DNA from: an uncultured Sphingomonadales bacterium
Lineage (GTDB): Bacteria > Pseudomonadota > Alphaproteobacteria > Sphingomonadales > Sphingomonadaceae
Reading direction: 5' to 3'
Assembly (NCBI GenBank): GCA_937870585.1
Contig: CALMZE010000107.1
Coordinates: 1-47,578, forward strand
DNA length: 47,578 bases
Shown: positions 8,512 through 15,597 of the stretch, piece after piece
How positions within the stretch are numbered: the first letter of the stretch is position 1
Layout of the letters: every line of letters begins with the position of its first letter
The notes under the pieces: generated by a model
Seen by the model: only the letters and a program-made list of their open reading frames with translations
Told to the model about the DNA's origin: nothing
Database searches by the model: none
Made by a program: the position numbers and the translations under genes

Positions 8512-9507
8512 TTATTGTGTCCCGCGGCTGACCGAGCCTGACGTCCGCATCCGGGCTATGCCGCGCGCAAAACCGCGCTCGATGGCGCGGCTGGTTGCCT
8601 GTGTGGCACTCGCGCTGCGTCCGGCGACAAAGCCGCCCGCCGCTGCGATCGCCGATGCAAATTGGTTGGCCAGCGCCGGCCCGCCCCCGCCAAGCGAGGC
8701 GGCCAGCATCGGAATTTGCAGGAAGAAAAAGAAGCCGAGCGCGTAGAAGGCCAGCGCCTTGATCGCGGCCATGCCAATCTCGTCATTCTCGGAAATCGTG
8801 GCGATGATCGCGTCGCCGGTCTGCGTCAGGAACAGAGTCAGCACGAGCGCAAACACGATCAGCATCAGGTAGTTGATGCAGGCCCCCAGCCAGGCGAAGA
8901 AATAGCCGCGTGTGGATTCGAACAGCAGCCCGGCCACGAACAGTGGCCCGACGACCGATAACAGGGCGAGCGCAAACAATCCGAACGCGCTGATCACAAA
9001 GCCGATGGCGGCACAGAGCAGCGTGGCGACGATCACCATCACTACAAGGAAACCGGCAAAGACCGCATAGCCGATGTCGGGAAGTGTGCCCTGGGTATCC
9101 TGATAATCGGACGCGATTTTGCGCATCGTGTTGGCGGTCTCGAAGCCCGTTCCGGCGAGCTTGTCATAATATCCGCCGAGACCTCCGACGTCCGAGCCGC
9201 CAAGCGCGCTGGCGAACTGGCCGGGGAGGCCGCCGAGCGCAAACATGCCGATTTGGCTTCCGTAGAGCGAGGTCACGGCAAAATAGAGAAAAGCGAGCTG
9301 GCAACCGCGATAGGCATATTCGCGGAATGGATATTGGACCGCGCCGCGCATGATCGCGTAACCGAGCAGCGAGATGTAGATGACGATCCCGATGCGCAAT
9401 GCCGGCGAGACGATGCCGATCACAGTCGCATACTTCCCGACGATGCCCGCCAGCGCATTGTTGAGCGCCTCGAACATCGTGGTAAAAACATGATCGCTGA
9501 AATCCAT
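8512..9507 (-). CDS. virB6: VirB6-type polytopic membrane protein
   Basis: VirB6 is an inner-membrane channel component needed for DNA transfer and pilus formation. The 331-residue protein has an N-terminal amphipathic region, then five or more hydrophobic segments (about 28-50, 70-85, 150-185, 190-205 and 215-240). A soluble Ala/Gly/Arg-rich tail follows. The phrase RIGIVIYISLLGYAIMRG is typical of the family. It lies between the EexN-like gene and the VirB7-position gene. No strong ribosome site is seen (GAAGAAAG only). Confidence 0.9.
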   Translation of the reverse strand: MDFSDHVFTTMFEALNNALAGIVGKYATVIGIVSPALRIGIVIYISLLGYAIMRGAVQYPFREYAYRGCQLAFLYFAVTSLYGSQIGMFALGGLPGQFASALGGSDVGGLGGYYDKLAGTGFETANTMRKIASDYQDTQGTLPDIGYAVFAGFLVVMVIVATLLCAAIGFVISAFGLFALALLSVVGPLFVAGLLFESTRGYFFAWLGACINYLMLIVFALVLTLFLTQTGDAIIATISENDEIGMAAIKALAFYALGFFFFLQIPMLAASLGGGGPALANQFASAIAAAGGFVAGRSASATQATSRAIERGFARGIARMRTSGSVSRGTQ

Positions 9508-9516
9508 GCGCTTTCT

Positions 9517-9768
9517 TCAATCCCTGGACGTGATAGCAATTTGCGATTTGGCGAATGCCGCTGCGCGGCAGTTGGTCGTGACCACGGCAGGTTGCGTGTC
9601 CGAAGAGGCGTTTGAACCCGCCCATTCGCGGCAAATCTTCTGCATCGGCTCGATTTCGCCCGGATTGGCGACATAATATCGCCATGTCCGGGCCGGCATG
9701 TCGGTCTGGGGTGTGGGCCTGCCACACCCCGCCAGCAGCAGTGCCGTGCAGAAGATCGCCGACCGCAA
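9517..9768 (-). CDS. eexN: EexN-like entry-exclusion lipoprotein
   Basis: This small lipoprotein belongs to the group that in related systems blocks entry of a second copy of the same element. From a TTG at 9768 it has 83 residues, with a short signal and lipobox LLAGC. The family-like remainder has RTWRYYVANPGEIE, an internal cysteine, and a terminal C..A..A pattern. GGGGA lies eight bases before the TTG, right at the end of virB5. An in-frame ATG at 9801, inside virB5, would add 11 residues but has no ribosome site. The gene sits between virB5 and virB6, the usual EexN place. The start is uncertain; the family call is reasonable. Confidence 0.72.
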   Translation of the reverse strand: MRSAIFCTALLLAGCGRPTPQTDMPARTWRYYVANPGEIEPMQKICREWAGSNASSDTQPAVVTTNCRAAAFAKSQIAITSRD

Positions 9769-9769
9769 C

Positions 9770-10474
9770 TCATTGTCCCCGGTAATAGCGGCTCGCTTCA
9801 TCGAGCTTTTGGGCGAGGGCGGCTTGGCCTGCGGCGGCGCGCTGGCGTTCCTGCGCCTGCTGCTGCAAGGCGATTGCGGCCAGACGAAGCTGGTCGTTCT
9901 GCATTGCGGCGGATTCAAGTTGCAGTCGCGCAGTCAGATCAGCCACTTCCTTCGCGGTTGCCGCGCTGGCCAAGCGGCTGCGCAATTGGTCGAGCCCTTC
10001 CGTCCGCGACGTAACGGCGGCACCCATGTTTTCCGCGAGACCGGCATTGATACCGATATTGCGGGCGTTGAGATCATAGGCTGCGCGGGATTGTTCCGAA
10101 CCTGAAAGGCCCAACTGCTTGAGCAGATCGCGATAGACCGCATCGGCCTTGGCGCGGCCCGCGCCGACGACATCGAGATTGCCGGTGCCGAAGCCGTCGA
10201 GCGAGCCGCCCGATATGTCGAGATCGCGCAAGGCATCGGATTTGAGCTGCTGCGCCAGCGCCGGAATGTCGGTGAGCTTGTTCAGATCCTGATAGAGTTT
10301 CTGCGCTTCGGCGATTTGCTGTTTGCTCTGCGCCACGACCTGGATCGCCTGCCTGACCGCATTGATTTGCTGGATCAGATTGGCGCTGTCGTGAACTGCG
10401 ATTCCCTGCGCGAATGCAGGCACCGGGGCCGCGAACAGCAATGTTGCACAGAGTGCCTTGGTCAAATTCTTCAT
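9770..10474 (-). CDS. virB5: VirB5-type minor pilin
   Basis: VirB5 is an exported pilus-tip protein thought to contact the recipient cell. The 234-residue sequence opens with a signal peptide (cleavage at AFA-Q near 23). It is then almost entirely helical, with long coiled segments rich in Gln, Ala and Leu, as in the family. A Gly-rich loop around residues 93-105 separates the two helical parts. It lies 20 bases after virB4 and precedes the EexN-like gene. Confidence 0.88.
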   Translation of the reverse strand: MKNLTKALCATLLFAAPVPAFAQGIAVHDSANLIQQINAVRQAIQVVAQSKQQIAEAQKLYQDLNKLTDIPALAQQLKSDALRDLDISGGSLDGFGTGNLDVVGAGRAKADAVYRDLLKQLGLSGSEQSRAAYDLNARNIGINAGLAENMGAAVTSRTEGLDQLRSRLASAATAKEVADLTARLQLESAAMQNDQLRLAAIALQQQAQERQRAAAGQAALAQKLDEASRYYRGQ

Positions 10475-10494
10475 CGACTTACCTTTCTTTCAGT

Positions 10495-12888
10495 TCAGCT
10501 AGGACGCCTCCGACGGTGGAAGAGGGGGAGCCAGATGGCGGGATCGCTTCCCACCTCGGCTATAATCTCGTCGGCAACGGCAGTCGTTTCCGCGCGGCCC
10601 GACAGCACCGCCAGCTCGTCATCGAGTCCGGCAAGATCGAGTTCGACCACCACGCTGTCATGGCCCTGCTTGACCAGAAATTTGTGGCTCTCCGGCGCAA
10701 GCTCCTCGCGCACCAGCTTGAATTCGGCTTCGGACAGCGCGAAGCCTTCGACATAATCGCGCCGCGCGCCGAATGGATTCGGCAGCATGATTTTGGTGGC
10801 GACCTGTTCCAGAATCGAATGGCTGATGTCGCTCTTGAGTGCATCGGCAGGCGATTGCGTGGCGAACACCAGCACCGCGTTTCTCTTGCGGTAGGTTTTG
10901 AGGCCGTCCTGGGCGAAGCGGCGGAACGCCTCGTCGCCGAGCGCCTTCCAGAATTCGTCGATGCAGATCACCATACGCTCGCCGGTCAAAAGCTGATCGA
11001 TCCGGTGAAACAGATACAACATGACCGGGGTGCGAATGTCGGCATTGTCGAGAAAGTCGGTCATGTCGAAGCCGATGAACCGGGCATCGAGCGTCATGCT
11101 GTCATAGGGGTTGTCGAACACCCAGCCGAGCGATCCTTCGGACGTCCATTTTTCGAGCCGCGCGCCCACACCGCTGGCGTCCTTCATCCCAAGCATCGAG
11201 CGGAGTGCGCTGAGCGAACGATCGGCAACGTCGAGCTTCATCACGGCGCTGATGCCGTCCTCGATCAGCCGCTCTTCCTGGACCGAAATCGGCTTGCCAT
11301 CGGCACGCACGAGCTGGCGGATGAACAGCGACAGGAATGTCTTGTCCTCAGCGCGATTGGCGAGCGCCTTGAGCGGGGAGAAGCCGGTCGGAACGCCATT
11401 GTGAAGGGCGAGATAGGTGCCGCCACTTGCCTGAACAAAGATTTGCGCGCCGCGATCCTTGTCGATAAAAATCTGCCGCGCGCCGGTCTTCTCGGTCTGC
11501 GCCATCAGGAAGTTGAGCAGCACGGTCTTGCCGCCGCCCGATGGTCCGATGATGAGCGTATGGCCCAGGTCGCCCTTGTGGAAATTGAAGAAATAGGGGC
11601 TGCGAGCGTTGGTCTTCAGCAAGGCGATGGCATCACCCCAATGATTGCCGCTGGCACTTCCTGCCGGGAAGGTATGGAAGGGGGAGAAGGCCGCGAAGTT
11701 GAGCGAAGTGATCGGCGCGGGCCGGGCGCGCCATGCAAAATTGCCGACGAGCTGCGACCAGTAGGCCGCTTCAAGCGCCGCACCTTCGCGGGCCGCCACC
11801 ATGCCGGTGTCGGCGAGCGCCGCGCGCGCGACCGACATATGGTCGCGCAGGGCTTTCATCGAATTGGCATAGACCGCGAGCGTGAAGTGATGATCGCCCA
11901 GCACGAAGCGGTTCGACATCAGGTCGTCGCTCGCGTCGATCAGCGCATCGGCCTGGCTCACGGCGCGGTCGCCGGCATTTTCCATCTGCGTCATCCGCAG
12001 CCGGAATTTCTCGGTTGCCGCCGCCCGCCCGAGGAATGTGAAACTCTGCGTCAGCACGAACCCGAAATCGACCGACAGCAGCGCCTCGAACTGGCGCGGC
12101 GTGGTTTGGGCGGGATATTCGCGAATACCGAAGATTCCGCCGAAGGCCGAAGCATCGGCATCGCGCACCTCGATAGTTTCCGCGCCGAAGATGGTGCGCG
12201 AGCGATAGAGCGCACCGCCGAGTTGGCCGCGCACAACAGGAACGCGGCGGTGTCGGCCCGTCATCACCATGTCGGCCACTTCCATCGTTTCGGAGAACAT
12301 CAGCCCGCGATGTTCGTAGATGGTGCAGCGACGCGGCTCGCAGCGCGCCATCAGTTTCTCGAAATCGCGCGCCTTGTCATCAAGCAGCTCGACCAGCGCC
12401 GCGTCGATGACCGGGCCTTGCTGGACATCCTTGGAAACGCGGCGCTTGAACAGCTGGATGATCTTGTCGCCGCCTGTGGCACCGGGGCGGATAACCAGGG
12501 TTACGAAGAAGCGGTTGATGAACATCCGTTCGCGGCCCAGCCGTCCGAAATAGGCGCGGTCGAGATCGGCGGCGAAACCCGATTTGAAGGTGCCTCCGGG
12601 ATATTGATCGACCCGCATTCTGATCAGATGCGTCCAGATCGACAGCCGTTCATCGTGCAGGTTGCGCAGCAGGCCGTTGAGCTTGGTGTGCCAGTCGTTG
12701 AGGTCGCGGACATCGGCAGTCTCGAAGGCACGGCCTTGCAACTCGAAGGTCAGCATGATGTCGCCGGAATCCAGCGCCACCATGTCTTCGTTCAAATGCC
12801 GTGCGTAAGGCAGGAATTTGGCCGGGTCGGCCTCGCGCTGCGCGACCTTGAGCGGAACCGCATTTGCCGGGGCGAGAAGCCTAGCCAT
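10495..12888 (-). CDS. virB4: VirB4-type conjugation ATPase
   Basis: VirB4 is the largest ATPase of the channel and drives pilin extraction and assembly. From the ATG at 12888 the protein has 797 residues. The N-terminal CagE/VirB4 domain is followed by the P-loop IIGPSGGGKT near residue 446. The later Walker B-like VICIDEFWKALGD and FATQSPADAL are typical. The frame is open upstream to 13020, but that part overlaps virB3 and lacks family character. The chosen start overlaps the virB3 end by eight bases. The length is normal. Confidence 0.95.
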   Translation of the reverse strand: MARLLAPANAVPLKVAQREADPAKFLPYARHLNEDMVALDSGDIMLTFELQGRAFETADVRDLNDWHTKLNGLLRNLHDERLSIWTHLIRMRVDQYPGGTFKSGFAADLDRAYFGRLGRERMFINRFFVTLVIRPGATGGDKIIQLFKRRVSKDVQQGPVIDAALVELLDDKARDFEKLMARCEPRRCTIYEHRGLMFSETMEVADMVMTGRHRRVPVVRGQLGGALYRSRTIFGAETIEVRDADASAFGGIFGIREYPAQTTPRQFEALLSVDFGFVLTQSFTFLGRAAATEKFRLRMTQMENAGDRAVSQADALIDASDDLMSNRFVLGDHHFTLAVYANSMKALRDHMSVARAALADTGMVAAREGAALEAAYWSQLVGNFAWRARPAPITSLNFAAFSPFHTFPAGSASGNHWGDAIALLKTNARSPYFFNFHKGDLGHTLIIGPSGGGKTVLLNFLMAQTEKTGARQIFIDKDRGAQIFVQASGGTYLALHNGVPTGFSPLKALANRAEDKTFLSLFIRQLVRADGKPISVQEERLIEDGISAVMKLDVADRSLSALRSMLGMKDASGVGARLEKWTSEGSLGWVFDNPYDSMTLDARFIGFDMTDFLDNADIRTPVMLYLFHRIDQLLTGERMVICIDEFWKALGDEAFRRFAQDGLKTYRKRNAVLVFATQSPADALKSDISHSILEQVATKIMLPNPFGARRDYVEGFALSEAEFKLVREELAPESHKFLVKQGHDSVVVELDLAGLDDELAVLSGRAETTAVADEIIAEVGSDPAIWLPLFHRRRRPS

Positions 12889-13225
12889 GACGGCCAAAGC
12901 CTTTGCGGCGTAGCCCCGACAGCGGGAGCGGCGAATAGCTGCTGCCACCCCAGAACGCCCGGTTGCGGTTGCCGAGCTTCGTCCGACCCCACAGAAACAG
13001 CAAACGGAATGCGTTGACATCGTGGCGGACGATCAGCCGCGAGATCGAGTAGCCGAAGGCGACGACGAGCGCGGCATAAACCGGGCTGTTGCTCCATATC
13101 AGCACCGATGCGCTGGAGATCAGCAGCAACACCGCAGCCTCAATCGGAATCCCCGCCCATAGCGCCGGGCGTGTCACCGCGAGGAACAAGGTGTTCTTGG
13201 TCGGAATTTCGGTGTCGTCGATCAT
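12881..13225 (-). CDS. virB3: VirB3-type membrane protein
   Basis: VirB3 is a small inner-membrane partner of VirB4. From the ATG at 13225 it has 114 residues. Typical features are TLFLAVTRPALWAGIP near residue 12, two hydrophobic segments (about 25-42 and 48-64), and a basic C-terminus. The four-base gap to virB2 and the overlap into virB4 place it in the canonical B2-B3-B4 block. An upstream extension to 13273 is open but lies in virB2. Confidence 0.9.
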   Translation of the reverse strand: MIDDTEIPTKNTLFLAVTRPALWAGIPIEAAVLLLISSASVLIWSNSPVYAALVVAFGYSISRLIVRHDVNAFRLLFLWGRTKLGNRNRAFWGGSSYSPLPLSGLRRKGFGRHG

Positions 13226-13229
13226 CGCG

Positions 13230-13595
13230 CTATCCGGCGATCGCGCCGACAATCGCGTCAGCCGAAAAGACAATGGCGATCCCGATGATGACCGTGACCA
13301 GCACCGCAGTCGAAGCGCGGCCGGTAAACCAGAGCAGGCCTGTCACGATTACCGCGATTACCGCGAGTGTTCGCAGGAGCGTCGAAGAGAGCAAGCCGCG
13401 CACTTTGCTGGCGAAACTTTCCAGATTCTGCGCGTAGGCAGGATCGGAGTTCGCGACCGAAATGATCGTCGCCGCAGCCAATGCCGCGCCCCACAATATC
13501 GCGCTTTGGCGCGATTTCGGCATGGTATTGAAACTGGCGGTCAGCTTTGCCCGCCAGTTCCTGATACCGCGTCCGATACGCACGATGACATTCAT
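13230..13595 (-). CDS. virB2: VirB2-type major pilin
   Basis: This is the pilin subunit. The 121-residue precursor has a long leader with cleavage expected at AYA-Q (about residue 55). The mature part of about 66 residues has two hydrophobic helices (about 74-90 and 95-115) joined by a short basic loop, the classical VirB2 form. It starts at an ATG overlapping the virB1 stop (ATGA), with AGGAG six bases before it. Confidence 0.9.
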   Translation of the reverse strand: MNVIVRIGRGIRNWRAKLTASFNTMPKSRQSAILWGAALAAATIISVANSDPAYAQNLESFASKVRGLLSSTLLRTLAVIAVIVTGLLWFTGRASTAVLVTVIIGIAIVFSADAIVGAIAG

Positions 13596-14266
13596 ATGCT
13601 GCTCCTCTCGATTTCGGCGAGCATTTGGGTCTCGCGGTCGTAAGCGGCGCGCTCAAACACGTTCCACTTTGGTGGTGGTGCCGGGCGGGGCTGTGCCGCT
13701 GGTGTCTGGATTGCTGTGTTTTCGGAGGTCAGAAGCTCGCGCAGGTCGCTGGTCGCTGGTGGAGCAACGGGCGGCAGGGTTTCGAGGTATGGCACGCCCG
13801 TGTCAGCGACGCCTGCGTTCCCGACAACCTTGGTGACGTAGCCATTGCTAAATCCGCGCGTCTGGCTTCCCGTGTTATACATCGAGAGTGCGACCCGAAG
13901 GGCGGTTTGCGGATCACGACCGGCTTTCACCGCATTGTAGTTTGTGGTGAGGACACGGGCCAAGGCCGCGACATTGGTGCAGGGGTCGAATACGGTTTGC
14001 CAGGTCAGGCCAAGCCAGCGCATGTTGCGCGAGTTAATTGGGCCGAGCCCCAAATCGACCGTGTAGCCTGCTGCCACATAGCGCCGCGCTGTGGCGACGG
14101 CATCGGCGGCTTTGTTTTGGGGGGCGGGTTGCCGCCCGCCGTTGACGTTGAGAGCGAATTGCTCGCCGCTGCTCTCGGTTTGGATGATGGCCAGCACCGT
14201 TTGGGGCGCTACGCCGGGTGCGCACTGCGAAGCCAAGGCAAGTAGGGCAGCCGCAGAATAGGCCAT
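13592..14266 (-). CDS. virB1: VirB1-type lytic transglycosylase
   Basis: VirB1 locally opens the peptidoglycan so the channel can be built. From the ATG at 14266 it has 224 residues. The lysozyme-like domain covers about 1-150, with the catalytic glutamate in IIQTESSGEQF and the later GLGPINSRN and SMYNTG motifs. A Pro-rich tail follows. It is the first gene of the virB operon. No ribosome site is seen directly before the ATG. Instead a short reading frame with a good ribosome site ends seven bases upstream in the same frame, which could supply coupled translation. Confidence 0.88.
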   Translation of the reverse strand: MAYSAAALLALASQCAPGVAPQTVLAIIQTESSGEQFALNVNGGRQPAPQNKAADAVATARRYVAAGYTVDLGLGPINSRNMRWLGLTWQTVFDPCTNVAALARVLTTNYNAVKAGRDPQTALRVALSMYNTGSQTRGFSNGYVTKVVGNAGVADTGVPYLETLPPVAPPATSDLRELLTSENTAIQTPAAQPRPAPPPKWNVFERAAYDRETQMLAEIERSSI

Positions 14267-14272
14267 CAAAGG

Positions 14273-14329
14273 CTATTCCTGACCAGTCTGGCAACTGTTC
14301 TTGGCCCGGCCTTGCCCTTCATCGTTCAT
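14273..14329 (-). CDS. Possible 18-codon leader peptide before virB1
   Basis: An ATG at 14329, preceded by CAGGAGAG, opens an 18-residue frame beginning MNDEGQGR and ending at a TAG (14273-14275). The frame is the same as that of virB1, whose ATG lies two codons after the stop. Because virB1 itself lacks a ribosome site, this frame may deliver ribosomes to it. It could instead be the remnant of a longer VirB1 start broken by an amber codon. It is too short for any homology argument. Confidence 0.35.
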   Translation of the reverse strand: MNDEGQGRAKNSCQTGQE

Positions 14330-14331
14330 CT

Positions 14332-14466
14332 CTCCTGAATTGTCGTTTTCAGGAGCGAATACCCTGTTCGACTATCAAGCTATTGATAGCTAATGGACAA
14401 ATGCTTCAGCTATGGATTCAGAAAGGCGTTAGGGGCGTTTCGACCTGCCAATCGAAACCGCTAACG
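14332..14466. promoter_or_regulatory. Control region with three inverted repeats between virB1 and the Lrp gene
   Basis: The 364-base gap between divergent virB1 and the Lrp-family gene (14267-14630) holds three dyads. CTCCTGAA/TTCAGGAG lies at 14332-14355. CTATCAA-GCTA-TTGATAG lies at 14372-14389 and overlaps a second palindrome, AGCTAT-TG-ATAGCT. An imperfect long pair at 14427-14466 runs from CGTTAG...TTTCGA to TCGAAA...CTAACG. They are likely operators or transcript hairpins for the virB operon. I could not identify convincing -10 and -35 boxes for either side. From 14467 to 14630 I see nothing further except the ribosome site of the next gene. Confidence 0.45.
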
Positions 14467-14630
14467 GACTTTGACCTTCAATCTTGATCCTGCGGAATGG
14501 GTTCATCGCGTCGCCGGGTGAGTTCGCCAACAGCCGATTCTTGACGCAAGGTCACACAAGTAAGGCGAAATCGAACATTTGCCTTCGCAATCTCAAAGCC
14601 CCGCTGGCGTCATCCAGCTAGGGGCAAAAT

Positions 14631-15092
14631 ATGAACCGAAGCCGTTATGTCATCCGGCAACTCGATAAGATTGATCGAGCGATAATCGTGGCGTTGACCG
14701 AAGATGGCCGCATGACCATCCGCGAACTTGCCATCCTGATTGACATGTCCAGTCCCAGTGTAAGCGAGCGCATTCTCAAGTTGAAAGATGCGGGCGCGAT
14801 CCTGGGCTATGCGGTATTGATCGATCCCAAGGTTTTCGGACTCGGCACTTCGGCTTATGTGCGATTGAACGCGATGCCCGGCCAAGTGAAGAAGTTGGAG
14901 GCGCTACTCGCCGATTCACCCGAAGTCGTCGAGGCAGATCGAGTCACAGGTCAAGATTGCTTCATTGCAAAAGTCGTGGTCAATGATGAGCACGAATTAC
15001 AAAGTGTGGTTGATCGCTTCGTCCCATTCGCATCGACCGACACTGCCATCATCCAATCCTCACCAGTCGCCCGACGCCTGCCGAAATTGTAG
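14631..15092 (+). CDS. Lrp/AsnC-family transcriptional regulator
   Basis: This 153-residue DNA-binding protein of the Lrp/AsnC type usually responds to an amino acid or related small ligand. The N-terminal helix-turn-helix (about residues 12-60) has LDKIDRAII, the DGRMTIRELA turn and the SERILKLKDAGAI recognition helix. The C-terminal RAM-like sensing domain covers about 68-145. AGGGG lies eight bases before the ATG. It stands alone between the conjugation and copper modules, and the 145 bases after it (to cusF, convergent) hold nothing I recognise. Its target is unknown. Autoregulation through the upstream gap is plausible for this family. Confidence 0.88.
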   Translation: MNRSRYVIRQLDKIDRAIIVALTEDGRMTIRELAILIDMSSPSVSERILKLKDAGAILGYAVLIDPKVFGLGTSAYVRLNAMPGQVKKLEALLADSPEVVEADRVTGQDCFIAKVVVNDEHELQSVVDRFVPFASTDTAIIQSSPVARRLPKL

Positions 15093-15237
15093 GTGCCTTG
15101 CCTTGAAATGTCGCGTTGAAACCATCCGCGCCGCGCCGATAGCGCGAAGCCAGATTGCGCGGTCGTTCCGCAGAGGCGGAAAAATGCACGGCGCGGATTT
15201 GGTGGAAATTGCGGGCCTTCGCAAAGCTGTTGGGCGC

Positions 15238-15597
15238 TTATGGCTCCAGCCCAATGGCAGTCACTGTGCCCGCCTTGCCGTCCCAGTCGATCTCGAACGT
15301 CACCCTGTCGCCGACCTTCACGTCCTTCAGCACGTCCGGCTTGGCCGCAAATCCCATCTTCATCGCTGGCCATTGCAGTTCGGGGATTTCGCTGTGATCG
15401 AGCGTGACCGTGCCCTTGGCCGGATCGATGGCCGTCACAGTTCCGATGCCTTTGCCATGCTTGGCCTCGGCTGGCATCGCCATGCCTTCCATTGCATCGG
15501 CAGATGCTTCCGCCTTGGGTGTTTCAGCTTTCTTGTCACAGCCCGCCAGAACCATCGGCAAAACAACGGCCGCAGCCATTAAAACCAGCTTCTTCAT
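15238..15597 (-). CDS. cusF: CusF-like periplasmic copper-binding lipoprotein
   Basis: This is a periplasmic metallochaperone that hands Cu(I) or Ag(I) to a Cus efflux pump. The 119-residue protein has a lipoprotein signal with lipobox LAGC (C20) and a Met/Ala/Lys-rich linker. A CusF domain follows, in which the copper ligands are all present: H68, W76, M79 and M81, in DHSE and WPAMKM. Classical CusF is soluble; here it appears membrane-anchored. It is the last gene of the - strand copper operon, overlapping the cusA stop by four bases (ATGA). Confidence 0.9.
   Translation of the reverse strand: MKKLVLMAAAVVLPMVLAGCDKKAETPKAEASADAMEGMAMPAEAKHGKGIGTVTAIDPAKGTVTLDHSEIPELQWPAMKMGFAAKPDVLKDVKVGDRVTFEIDWDGKAGTVTAIGLEP

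Noticed and set aside
10414-13017. An 867-codon open frame on the + strand
   Set aside because: It is exactly antisense to virB4, whose product has clear ATPase motifs. The antisense product has no recognisable features and arises from the high GC content.
13226-13273. Longer N-terminus for VirB3
   Set aside because: The extra codons overlap the end of virB2 and give a basic, non-family sequence. The ATG at 13225 starts at the family-typical region.
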